This document shows, piece by piece, positions 16,740 to 24,788 of a stretch of DNA of 64,000 nt; the stretch's first letter is position 1; each line of letters opens with the position of its first letter. Under the pieces are notes generated by a model. The model was not told the origin of the DNA. It saw nothing but the letters and a program-made list of their open reading frames with translations, and did not search any database. The DNA is taken from positions 33,747 to 97,746 of the forward strand of contig JAEWBY010000094.1 in NCBI GenBank assembly GCA_023390905.1, read 5' to 3'. The translations under genes and the position numbers were made by a program. The DNA is from Pseudomonadota bacterium (GTDB taxonomy: Bacteria; Pseudomonadota; Gammaproteobacteria; Xanthomonadales; Xanthomonadaceae).

Positions 16740-18659
16740 ATGTCCGGCCACAGTCAGTTCGCCCTGCTCAATCAACGGCGTTTCCTGCCTTTTTTCCTGG
16801 TGCAGTCACTGGGTGCGTTCAATGACAACGTGTACCGGCAGGCCATCATCGGCCTGCTCGGCTTCATGAGCGTGACGCCGCAGGACCGCACGCTCTACAC
16901 GAACCTGGCCCCGGCGATCTTCATCCTGCCGTACTTCCTGTTCTCCGCCACCGCCGGCCAGATCGCGGAGAAGCTGGAGAAATCGCGGCTCATCCGCCTG
17001 ACCACCACGATGGAGATCGTGATCATGTCGCTGGCGGCGGTCGGCTTCCTCACGCAGAACCTCGGCATCCTGCTCGCGGCGCTGTTCTGCACCGGCCTGC
17101 AATCCACGCTGTTCGGGCCGGTGAAGTATTCGATCCTGCCTTCGGTGCTGAAGCCGGAAGAACTGACCGGCGGCAACGGCTTGGTGGAGATGGGGACATC
17201 ACTGTCGATTCTGATCGGCATGATCTCCGGCGGCCTGATTTTCGCGCTCGCGGGCGCGCACGGGCCGATGGTCGCGGCCAGCGCCATCATCGTGCTGGCC
17301 ATCGCCGGCAACCTCGTGTCGCGATGGATTCCGCGCGTGGACGCCGGCGAGCCCAATCTGCGCATCAACTGGAATCCGCTGACCGAATCGCGCGCGGTGC
17401 TGCGGCTGGCCAAGAAGCAGCCGGCCGTGCGCAACAGCGTGCTGGGTGTGTCGTGGTTCTGGTTCGTCGGCACGGTGCTGACCGGCAACATTCCCGGCTA
17501 TGCCGACATCCATCTCGGCATCGGCAACTGGTATGTCTTCGCGCTGGCGCTGTTCTCGATCGGCACCGGCGTGGGTTCACTGCTGTGCGAGAAGCTGTCC
17601 GCGCGCACGGTGGAAATCGGCCTGGTGCCGCTGGGTGCATTCGGCATGACTGCGTTCCTGCTCGATCTGTATTTCGCGCGCAGCGGCGTTGCGCCGGTCA
17701 GCGGCATGTCGGTGCCGCAGTTCCTGCAACAGGCCGGAAGCTGGCGCATCGTCATCGATTTGACCGGCATCGGCCTGTTCACCGGATTCTTCGTCGTGCC
17801 GCTGTTCGCGCTGATCCAGAGCCGCACGCCGAAGAACGAGCTTTCGCGCGTGATTGCCGGCATGAACATCCAGAATGCCGGCTTCATCGTGCTGGCCGCG
17901 ATGCTCGGTGTTCTGTTGCAGATGAAGGAACTGGTGATCGGCGGCCTGCGCATTCCAATGCCCGGCTGGACGATTCCGCAGGTATTCCTGGCGCTGGCGA
18001 TCGCCAATGCCGTGGTGGCGATCTGGATCTTCACCATCGTGCCGGAATTCCTGATGCGCTTCCTCAGCTGGGTGCTGGTGCGCACGCTGTACCGGCTGCG
18101 CCTGCATGGGATCGAAAAGAACGTACCGGACGAAGGCCCTGCGCTGCTGGTCTGCAATCACGTCAGTTACATGGATGCGTTGATCCTCTCGGCCAGCATT
18201 CCGCGGCCGGTGCGCTTCGTCATGTACTACAGGATTTTCAACATTCCGGTGATGAGCTGGATCTTCCGCAACGCCAAGGCGATCCCGATTGCCGGCGCGA
18301 AGGAGGATTCGGCACTGATGCAGCGCGCCTTCGATGCGATCGATGCGGCGCTGGCCGAGGGCGAACTTGTGGGCATCTTCCCCGAAGGCGCGTTGACCCG
18401 CGACGGCGAAATCGCGGTCTTCAAATCGGGCGTGGAAAAGATCCTCGAACGCCGGCCGGTACCGGTCGTGCCGATGGCGTTGAAAGGCATGTGGACCAGC
18501 ATGTGGAGCCGGCGCGATTCTCGGCTGGGACGCATGCGCGTGCCGCGCCGCCTCCGCGCCGGCGTCGAGGTGATGGCGGCGGCGCCCGTCGATGGCGCCA
18601 CCGCGACGGCCGAGTCGCTCGAAGCGGCCGTGCGCGGCCTGCGCGGCGACGCGGCCTGA
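16740..18659 (+). CDS. MFS transporter fused to a PlsC-type acyltransferase
   Basis: A 639-residue fusion. Residues about 1-440 form a 12-helix MFS domain (FFLVQSLGAFNDNVYRQAII start, like the lysophospholipid flippase LplT). Residues about 450-639 form a 1-acylglycerol-phosphate acyltransferase domain with NHVSYMD (about 473) and FPEGALTRDGE (about 547). The combination resembles LplT plus the acyltransferase part of E. coli Aas, but no acyl-ACP synthetase domain follows. It probably flips lysophospholipids inward and re-acylates them. An ATG after AAGGAGG gives a clear start. Confidence 0.9.
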   Translation: MSGHSQFALLNQRRFLPFFLVQSLGAFNDNVYRQAIIGLLGFMSVTPQDRTLYTNLAPAIFILPYFLFSATAGQIAEKLEKSRLIRLTTTMEIVIMSLAAVGFLTQNLGILLAALFCTGLQSTLFGPVKYSILPSVLKPEELTGGNGLVEMGTSLSILIGMISGGLIFALAGAHGPMVAASAIIVLAIAGNLVSRWIPRVDAGEPNLRINWNPLTESRAVLRLAKKQPAVRNSVLGVSWFWFVGTVLTGNIPGYADIHLGIGNWYVFALALFSIGTGVGSLLCEKLSARTVEIGLVPLGAFGMTAFLLDLYFARSGVAPVSGMSVPQFLQQAGSWRIVIDLTGIGLFTGFFVVPLFALIQSRTPKNELSRVIAGMNIQNAGFIVLAAMLGVLLQMKELVIGGLRIPMPGWTIPQVFLALAIANAVVAIWIFTIVPEFLMRFLSWVLVRTLYRLRLHGIEKNVPDEGPALLVCNHVSYMDALILSASIPRPVRFVMYYRIFNIPVMSWIFRNAKAIPIAGAKEDSALMQRAFDAIDAALAEGELVGIFPEGALTRDGEIAVFKSGVEKILERRPVPVVPMALKGMWTSMWSRRDSRLGRMRVPRRLRAGVEVMAAAPVDGATATAESLEAAVRGLRGDAA

Positions 18660-18754
18660 CGGAATCCGGACCGAAGATTGTGTGTACCGACCGTGATGAC
18701 GACGGTTAGACTAGCCGCGCCAATCCACCGTTTCACCATCGCAAGGAGATTCCG

Positions 18755-19087
18755 ATGAGTGCCGTTCCTCCGCTGCCCCAGGAAGCACCGGGCAATATTC
18801 CCAACCACTTGGCCTGGGCGATCATTTCGACCGTGCTCGCGACCTGCCTGTGCTGCCCGCTCGGCCTGGTCGGCATCGTGGCCATCGTGTTCTCCTCGCA
18901 GGTCAACACCAAGTTGAACCAAGGTGACGTCGAAGGCGCGCGCCGCGCTTCGAACAACGCCAAGATCTGGTGCTGGGTCGCGACCGGCCTGGCCATCATC
19001 GGCTTGATCTGGTCGGCCTACTGGTGGTCGACCGGCGGCATGGCCGCTTACCTGGAAACCATCCAGCAGATGCAGCAGATGCAGTAA
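18755..19087 (+). CDS. CD225/dispanin-family small membrane protein
   Basis: A 110-residue protein with a short cytoplasmic N-terminus rich in proline, a first helix (HLAWAIISTVLATCLCCPLGLVGIVAIVFSSQV) and a second helix (WCWVATGLAIIGLIWSAYWW). This is the CD225 pattern, known in animals from interferon-induced transmembrane proteins; bacterial functions are largely unknown. The double cysteine in the first helix is typical. An AAGGAGA site precedes the ATG by 6 bases. The next gene begins 3 bases after the stop, so the two form a pair. Confidence 0.88.
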   Translation: MSAVPPLPQEAPGNIPNHLAWAIISTVLATCLCCPLGLVGIVAIVFSSQVNTKLNQGDVEGARRASNNAKIWCWVATGLAIIGLIWSAYWWSTGGMAAYLETIQQMQQMQ

Positions 19088-19090
19088 GCG

Positions 19091-19507
19091 ATGCCGGTGG
19101 CGCTCAAACCACTGCATTGGGTGTGGCTGACGGGGACCGCCATGGCGGTCTCCGTCGGTGTCTGGCTGCTGTTGGAGTTCGATCCGAATGCGGCGGGCAA
19201 CCCGTTTCCGCCGTGCATGTTCCGCTTGTTCACGGGTTACTACTGCATCGGCTGTGGCCTGACCCGGGCCCTGCATGCGCTGGTGCACGGCGACCTCGCG
19301 CGCGCGTTCGCGATGAATCCACTGGCGATGCTGGTATTGCCCACGGTACCGCTGCTTGTCGCGCATGGCCGCGGCTGGCGCCCTCAGCGGCTGGCGCCCC
19401 TGATGAATGTACTGACCGAGCCGCGCGTGTGGCTGGTGGTGCTGCCGCTTTACTGGATCGCGCGCAATCTGCCGTGGCTCCCTTTCACGCTGCTGGCGCC
19501 GGGTTGA
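19091..19507 (+). CDS. DUF2752 membrane protein
   Basis: A 138-residue protein with three likely membrane helices. The DUF2752 signature is clear: CMFRLFTGYYCIGCGLTRALHALVHGDLARAFAMNPL, with paired cysteines and the GLTRA-HGD pattern. Function is unknown. It is translated just after the CD225 protein with a 3-base gap, which suggests joint action in the membrane. Confidence 0.85.
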   Translation: MPVALKPLHWVWLTGTAMAVSVGVWLLLEFDPNAAGNPFPPCMFRLFTGYYCIGCGLTRALHALVHGDLARAFAMNPLAMLVLPTVPLLVAHGRGWRPQRLAPLMNVLTEPRVWLVVLPLYWIARNLPWLPFTLLAPG

Positions 19508-19638
19508 GACGACCGGATCCGGATTGCCTGGATTCGTGGAAGCAGAAGCGGATCCACGGACGCGCCAGGGGCGCGTGATCGCTCGCACTGCGCACGCAAC
19601 CGTCTTTCAACGCATGGGGCGGCACAGCGAACCGGCGC

Positions 19639-20532
19639 CTACCCCACCCAGCCGCCGATCACGAACACCGCCAGCACGGCGAGCCAGACCAGCAGGATGC
19701 GCCAGACCAGGCTCATTGCATCGCGCAGTTCCGGCAGTTCGCGCATGGCCTGCACCATGCCTTCTTCGGCGTAGTCCTCGGCTTCTTCGGCCAGTTCGGT
19801 GCGCACGCTGGCGCGCGCGGCCTGACCGAGGAACGCGGTATCCAGTTGCAGGCGATTGCCCTGCGCCGCGCGCCATGCCTGGAACACGGTATCGAAATTG
19901 CCGACCAGTGCCATCGCGAAGGTCATGAGCTGCGCGATCGGCCATTCCAGCACCGTCAGCAGACGACGCGCCCCGATGCGATTGTCCGCGGGCAATGCGC
20001 GGTGGAATTCGACGGCACTGGCCAGCGCCACCAGCCGATACAGCACCGCCCCCATGGGACCAAGCAGCAGAAACCAGAACAACGGCCCGAACCAGCGTTG
20101 CAGCGCATTGCGGAAAACCGCTTCCACCAGGGCAGGTCCGTCGGCGGCGACGGTTTCGGCGTCCGGCCACAAGCGCGCGATGGCCGCACGCCGCGCCGCG
20201 GGTTCGTGCGCATCGATGATGGCCTCGACATCGACATCGAGATCGCGCGGTCCCCACGCGTACACCAGCACGGCGATGCCGAACAGCAGGCCGATCAGCC
20301 CGAACAAGGGTTCGTGCAGCAGCCATTGGAACAGCGCCACCAGGAGCACCGGCGGCAGCACGGCCAGGGCGATGCCGTAGCGGCCCCGCCAGAAACCGTC
20401 ATCGGGAAAGCGTTCGTCCAGCCAACGCAGCCAGTGCGCATACCAGTGGAACTGGCGCAGCCCGGCGACCAGCGTGGGCGCCACATGGCCCAGGACCAGC
20501 GCGACGACCACGGCGACCAAAGTGATGGACAT
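19639..20532 (-). CDS. ampE: AmpE-type regulatory membrane protein
   Basis: A 297-residue inner-membrane protein of the AmpE/CobD-like family. In enterobacteria AmpE is encoded with AmpD and proposed to sense cell-wall recycling linked to beta-lactamase induction. Here a helical start (ITLVAVVVALVLGHV) is followed by further hydrophobic stretches, NRIGARRLLTVLEWPIAQLMTFAMALVGNFDTVFQAWR and a final helix. The ATG follows a strong GGAGGAGG site. AmpD is not adjacent in this window. Confidence 0.85.
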   Translation of the reverse strand: MSITLVAVVVALVLGHVAPTLVAGLRQFHWYAHWLRWLDERFPDDGFWRGRYGIALAVLPPVLLVALFQWLLHEPLFGLIGLLFGIAVLVYAWGPRDLDVDVEAIIDAHEPAARRAAIARLWPDAETVAADGPALVEAVFRNALQRWFGPLFWFLLLGPMGAVLYRLVALASAVEFHRALPADNRIGARRLLTVLEWPIAQLMTFAMALVGNFDTVFQAWRAAQGNRLQLDTAFLGQAARASVRTELAEEAEDYAEEGMVQAMRELPELRDAMSLVWRILLVWLAVLAVFVIGGWVG

Positions 20533-20610
20533 GGGCTCCTCCTCCGTGGGGATTCTAGAGCGAGTCGGGCGATCGAAGCAGATTCGCGCCCATGCGACGG
20601 CCTGGCCCAG

Positions 20611-21528
20611 TCACTTCGGCCGCGCGTGCCGGTGCTGGTACCAGTGTTCGATCAGCGCGCGCGCGATGGATATGCGTGGTGATAGCAGGAGCCCGCCGGT
20701 TTCGCCTTCGCCCCGTTGAAGCGCCGCGCCGATTTCGCCGGCGGTGAACCAGCGCGCATCTTCCAGTTCGTCATCGACCTGCGGCGCGTCCGGTTCGGCA
20801 TCGGCGGCGAAGCCGAGCATCAGCGAACCGGGAAACGGCCACGGCTGCGCGGCCAGGTAGCGGCTCGCGCGCACGCGCACGCGGGTCTCTTCGTAGACTT
20901 CGCGCGCCACGGTCTGCTCCAGAGTCTCGCCCGGCTCGACGAAGCCGGCAATCAGCGAATAGCGACCCGCCGGCCACGCGGCCTGCCGTCCCAGCAGCAG
21001 GCGCTCGCCGTCGCTGACGGCCACGATGACTGCCGGATCGACGCGTGGATAGTGATCGGCACCGCACTGCCCGCAATGGCCCTGATAGCCGGCGCGCCGG
21101 AACTCGACCTCGCCACCGCAGAGGCCGCAGTGGCGATTGCGCGATCGCCAGTAGAACATCGCGCGCGCCAGTGCGAAGACACCCGCCTCGAACGCCGGCC
21201 ACTGCGCCGCCGCGCGTCGCAGATCCGTGCGTCGCGGCGCATCGAAGGGAACGGTATCGGCTTCCTGCGCGAACCATGCGGCATCACCGCGCAGGCCGAG
21301 GAAAATCGCGGTGCCCGGCCCGCCTCCCAGCACTTCGCCCAGCGGCGCGGCCAGCGCGCCCTGTTCGTCGGCGAAAGCCTGGCCTTCGCGATCGAGCACG
21401 ATCACGCGGGCCTGCGGCCAGCGCTCGAAAAGTCGTTCGGGTTGATCACGCAGGTGATCGGCGCGATCCAGCGGATCACCGGCGAACGCGAAATCCGTCA
21501 GTCCGGCTTCGGCACGGGATCCGGACAC
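20611..21528 (-). CDS. nudC: NADH pyrophosphatase / NAD-cap hydrolase NudC
   Basis: A 305-residue Nudix hydrolase that splits NAD(H), and in known members removes NAD caps from RNA. A zinc ribbon (CGLCG ... CGQCG, about 136-155) precedes the Nudix box GFVEPGETLEQTVAREVYEETRVRV. The NudC-specific QPWPFPGSLMLGF follows it. The start used is a GTG at 21526-21528, 7 bases after the erpA end, so it follows erpA on the same strand. Confidence 0.93.
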   Translation of the reverse strand: MSGSRAEAGLTDFAFAGDPLDRADHLRDQPERLFERWPQARVIVLDREGQAFADEQGALAAPLGEVLGGGPGTAIFLGLRGDAAWFAQEADTVPFDAPRRTDLRRAAAQWPAFEAGVFALARAMFYWRSRNRHCGLCGGEVEFRRAGYQGHCGQCGADHYPRVDPAVIVAVSDGERLLLGRQAAWPAGRYSLIAGFVEPGETLEQTVAREVYEETRVRVRASRYLAAQPWPFPGSLMLGFAADAEPDAPQVDDELEDARWFTAGEIGAALQRGEGETGGLLLSPRISIARALIEHWYQHRHARPK

Positions 21529-21535
21529 GCGGCGA

Positions 21536-21916
21536 TCAGATGCTGAAACTGCTGCCGCAGCCGCAGGTGGTCTTGGCGTTCGGGTTGCGGATGACGAACT
21601 GCGCGCCCTGCAGGCTCTCGGTGTAATCCACCTCGGCGCCCATCAGGTATTGCAGGCTGAGCGGATCCACCAGCAGGGTGACGCCATCGGTGTCCACCGC
21701 CAGATCATCGTCGGCGCGGTTCTCGTCGAACTCGAATCCGTACTGGAATCCCGAGCAGCCGCCGCCCTGGATGTACACGCGCAGCGCGAGCGTGTCGTTG
21801 CCCTCTTCATCGATCAGTTCGCGCACCTTGGCGGCCGCGGCATGACTGAAGTTGAGGGGACGCTCCAGCGACTGGTAATCGGGCGCGGCCGTGGGCAGGG
21901 AAACGAAGTCGGTCAT
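21536..21916 (-). CDS. erpA: Iron-sulfur cluster insertion protein ErpA
   Basis: A 126-residue A-type carrier that delivers iron-sulfur clusters to target proteins. The three conserved cysteines are present: one in GGGCSGFQYGFEFDE and two in the C-terminal TTCGCGSSFSI. I chose ATG at 21914-21916 over an upstream TTG at 21922. It lies downstream of the bactofilin block on the same strand and 7 bases before nudC. Confidence 0.93.
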   Translation of the reverse strand: MTDFVSLPTAAPDYQSLERPLNFSHAAAAKVRELIDEEGNDTLALRVYIQGGGCSGFQYGFEFDENRADDDLAVDTDGVTLLVDPLSLQYLMGAEVDYTESLQGAQFVIRNPNAKTTCGCGSSFSI

Positions 21917-21942
21917 GCGCAAAGGATGGGGTCAGCGCGGTC

Positions 21943-22665
21943 TCACTTCAAGCCGGACGCGCCGGCGCCTTCGCGCGCGGTGGCCGCGGCCCAGGTGAAC
22001 GACTGCTCGCTCTGCGCCCCGTTCTGCGGGATCAGATGGGCGATGACGCGCACGGGCTGGAAATCCGGCGGGAGCACGAGGTCGCCCTGGATTTCCTGGA
22101 AATACTTGAATGAATACGGCACGCCCGGCGCATTTGGCTCCTGCCGCAGATCGGCCCAGGACAACCGCTGGAGCTTGCCGCCCCTCGTGCCTTCGACGGA
22201 CACGCGCAGACGGCCGGCATTGATCGCGCCGCGATTGAGGTTCTGGGTCAGCGTGGCGGTGAAGTGCCATGCCTGAGCCGTCTGCGGCTGCAGCTTCAGC
22301 TCATGGACCGTCAGGCCACGACGTTGGCCGGTCGCGCCGACGAACCGCTCGTAGAACGCCACGTCGGCGCGCAGGCCGGCGATTTCTTCGTCGCGCTCGG
22401 CCAGCGTGGTCTGGAGATCACGGTTGGCGTCGCGGGTGATCTGATCCGAGCGCGACAGCGTGGCGACCTGTTGTTCCAGGCGCTCGATGCGGATCTTCTG
22501 CGCGTGCCACTGCGCGGCGCTGGGCGCATCGCCGGAGGCGGTGAACACGCGCCACACGCCCCAGCCTCCGAAGGCCAGCAGCACGATCATCAGCGCCACC
22601 GCCAGATAGAACCACACGCGGCCGGCCGCCGGCGCAGGGGGGGTGGAAAGTGAGAACTCGCTCAT
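21943..22665 (-). CDS. Coiled-coil membrane protein (DUF6776-like), copy B next to bactofilin
   Basis: A 240-residue protein with one membrane helix (about 17-40), a periplasmic coiled coil (about 55-95, IRIERLEQQVATLSRSDQI ... LAERDEEIAGLRADVAFYERFVG) and a beta-rich C-terminal domain (TATLTQNLNRGAINAGRLRVSVEG, PYSFKYFQEIQGDLVLPPDFQP). It is clearly paralogous to the gene at 23127-23858, sharing the ERDEEIAGLRADVAFYER and YFQ segments. I believe this is the DUF6776 family. Function is unknown; context suggests a link to the bactofilin scaffold. Confidence 0.8.
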   Translation of the reverse strand: MSEFSLSTPPAPAAGRVWFYLAVALMIVLLAFGGWGVWRVFTASGDAPSAAQWHAQKIRIERLEQQVATLSRSDQITRDANRDLQTTLAERDEEIAGLRADVAFYERFVGATGQRRGLTVHELKLQPQTAQAWHFTATLTQNLNRGAINAGRLRVSVEGTRGGKLQRLSWADLRQEPNAPGVPYSFKYFQEIQGDLVLPPDFQPVRVIAHLIPQNGAQSEQSFTWAAATAREGAGASGLK

Positions 22666-22719
22666 GAAAGCGAGGATAGCGCGGCCGGTGCACGCCCCCG
22701 ACCCCGGCCGCGCGCCGAT

Positions 22720-23124
22720 TCAGGTGGCGGCCAGTGCGACCTCGTCCACGTCCTGCGCCACGCCCAGCGCCGCGTGCACCAGGCGGCCGGTCAACTGCGC
22801 GCCCGCGCTCATTTCCACGATCTGATAATGGATGTTGCCCTGCACGCGGGCCTTGGACGCCAGTTCGACGCGCTCGCTGGCGTGCACGTCACCGATGAGC
22901 TGTCCGTTGAGCACGACGACCGGAGCGCGGATTTCGCCTTCGATGACGCCCTGCTCGGACAGGGTCAGCGTGGCGCGCTCGCCCTCGGTCGCGAAGACCT
23001 TGCCCTGGATGCGGCCTTCCACATGCAAGCCGCCGCTGAAGATGAGATCACCACGGATCACGACCTGCGGGCCGATCAAGGTATCAATCGGTTGTCCATC
23101 GCGGAGCGGTTTATGTTTGAACAC
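22720..23124 (-). CDS. Bactofilin (polymer-forming cytoskeletal protein)
   Basis: A 134-residue bactofilin, a nucleotide-independent filament former with a right-handed beta-helix core. The core is visible as repeating short strands: LIGPQVVIRGDLIFSGGLHVEGRIQGKV, then GVIEGEIRAPVVVLNGQLIGDVHASERVEL and ARVQGNIHYQIVEMSAGAQLTGRLV. Short charged and Ala-rich tails flank it. The start is a GTG at 23124 preceded by AGGAGG at 9 bases; the upstream open frame is not needed. It begins 2 bases after the stop of one coiled-coil membrane protein and is followed by its paralogue, so all three are probably one unit that places the filament at the membrane. Confidence 0.9.
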   Translation of the reverse strand: MFKHKPLRDGQPIDTLIGPQVVIRGDLIFSGGLHVEGRIQGKVFATEGERATLTLSEQGVIEGEIRAPVVVLNGQLIGDVHASERVELASKARVQGNIHYQIVEMSAGAQLTGRLVHAALGVAQDVDEVALAAT

Positions 23125-23126
23125 GT

Positions 23127-23858
23127 CTACTTTCCTCCTGCGGACGCCGCAAGTTTCCAATCCAAAGCTTGTTCCACCGGCGTGTCGCCGCCGATGAGCC
23201 GCACCCGCACGCGTTGCGGGGTGAAATCGCCGGGCAGCATCACGCTGCCATCGAGTTGCTGGAAATACCGAAACGAATAGTCCTGCCCCGGCACGCTGGC
23301 GTGCTGGTGCAGTTCGTCCCAACCGAGCGTGGCCAGTTGGCCCTTGCGTACGCCCTCGACCGCAAAACGCATCTGGCCCTGGCTGATCGCGCCACGGTTG
23401 AGCGTCTGCGTCAGCATGATCTGGTAACGCCAGGTACCGCCGCCAGCGCGGGTGAACTCGGCCTCGTGCACGCTCAGGCCCTTGCGCGGCGCGGTCTCGC
23501 CGACCAGCCGCTCGAAGAACGCGACATCCGCGCGCAGCGAGGCGATTTCCTCGTCACGCTGGGCCAGGGATTCTTGCAGTTCCTTGTTGGCAGTGCGGCT
23601 GATGCGATCGGAGACGCCCAGCGTCTTCTCGCGTTGATCCAGGGTGCGCAGGCGCGCGGCCTGATCGCGCAGCTGGCGCTGGACGCGGCTCAGCTCCTGG
23701 CGTGTCTCGGTCAGTCGCGGGGCGGCGGTATGGCTGGCCCAGAACCACACCCCGGCCATCGTGCCGGCCCAGAACAATCCGCCCACCACCCACCGCAGGC
23801 CGCGGCGCGAAGGCTGGCGTTCGACGATCTGATAACGGGGAAACGCGGAAGAAGCCAT
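23127..23858 (-). CDS. Coiled-coil membrane protein (DUF6776-like), copy A upstream of bactofilin
   Basis: A 243-residue protein with one membrane helix (about 23-43), a coiled coil (about 50-115, TRQELSRVQRQLRDQAARLRTLDQREKTL) and a C-terminal beta-rich domain (YQIMLTQTLNRGAISQGQMRFAVEG, YSFRYFQQLDGSVMLPGDFTPQ). It aligns along its whole length with the gene at 21943-22665. First gene of the bactofilin cluster; the stop is 2 bases before the bactofilin GTG. Unknown function, possible membrane anchor or periplasmic partner. Confidence 0.8.
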   Translation of the reverse strand: MASSAFPRYQIVERQPSRRGLRWVVGGLFWAGTMAGVWFWASHTAAPRLTETRQELSRVQRQLRDQAARLRTLDQREKTLGVSDRISRTANKELQESLAQRDEEIASLRADVAFFERLVGETAPRKGLSVHEAEFTRAGGGTWRYQIMLTQTLNRGAISQGQMRFAVEGVRKGQLATLGWDELHQHASVPGQDYSFRYFQQLDGSVMLPGDFTPQRVRVRLIGGDTPVEQALDWKLAASAGGK

Positions 23859-23939
23859 GCGGAGTCCGCTACCGGCTGCGCTCAGGCAGCAGCCGGACCG
23901 GGGGCCTATACTCGAAGGACGACAGGGTGGTCGATTTTA

Positions 23940-24560
23940 ATGGGAATCGCGGCGATGTCCGAGGCACATTTGTTCGTAATTGGGATCCTGTTGGCATGGA
24001 TGGCCGGGATTCGTGTCTATCTGACCGTATTCGGCGTGGGCCTGGCCGGCGCACTGGGGTGGCTGGACCTGCCGCCCGCGCTGCAGGCGACCGAATCCTG
24101 GTGGGTGCTCGGCACTTCAGGCGCGCTCGCCTTGGCCGAGTTCTTCGCCGACAAGATTCCCGGCGTGGATTCGGTCTGGGATCTGCTGCACACGCTGGCG
24201 CGCGTGCCGGCCGGTGCATTCCTGGCCGCGGCCACGCTGTCGCCGGATGGGCAGCTCAGCGGCGGGGCGCTGGCCGCCGGAGCCGGCGTCGCGCTGGCCA
24301 GCCATGTGCTGAAAAGCGGGTCGCGCGCGCTGCTGAACACCTCGCCCGAACCGGTGAGCAACCTCGGCGCGTCGGTGATCGAGGATGCGGTCGTGGTCGG
24401 TGGCCTGGCGCTGGCGTTCGCGCATCCGTGGATCGCGCTGCTGCTGGTGGTCGGGGTCTCGGTCCTGCTCGCCCTGTTCGTCTGGTGGGTGTGGCGGAAG
24501 ATCGGCCGTGGCCTGAAAAAACTGTTCGGTACGTCTGATCCCCATGCACCGACTGTCTAG
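23940..24560 (+). CDS. DUF4126 membrane protein
   Basis: A 206-residue hydrophobic protein with about five membrane segments. The pattern GILLAWMAGIRVYLTVFGVGLAGALGWLDLP, then LGTSGALALAEFFADKIPGVDSVWDLLHTLARVPAGAFLAA, fits the DUF4126 family, whose function is unknown. A basic tail (RKIGRGLKKLFG) ends the protein. An internal ATG at 23955 is an equally plausible start (201 residues). It diverges from the bactofilin cluster. Confidence 0.82.
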   Translation: MGIAAMSEAHLFVIGILLAWMAGIRVYLTVFGVGLAGALGWLDLPPALQATESWWVLGTSGALALAEFFADKIPGVDSVWDLLHTLARVPAGAFLAAATLSPDGQLSGGALAAGAGVALASHVLKSGSRALLNTSPEPVSNLGASVIEDAVVVGGLALAFAHPWIALLLVVGVSVLLALFVWWVWRKIGRGLKKLFGTSDPHAPTV

Positions 24561-24788
24561 GCGCCGGGCCACGCCCGCACGCCGGCGTGTCCGTGTACGT
24601 GAGATTCATCGCATAATCCGGCACACGCTTGGGGAAGCCTGATGTCCGTCATTGACGCCACATTCCGCCGACAGGAGGAACCATCGCGTTCCCGTCCGCG
24701 CGCCGAGACGCCGCCGCCGCACTACTGGCGGCGCTGGACTGCCGATGCACCGGCGCGGCTGACATCGAATCAAGGAGATCCCGACGCG

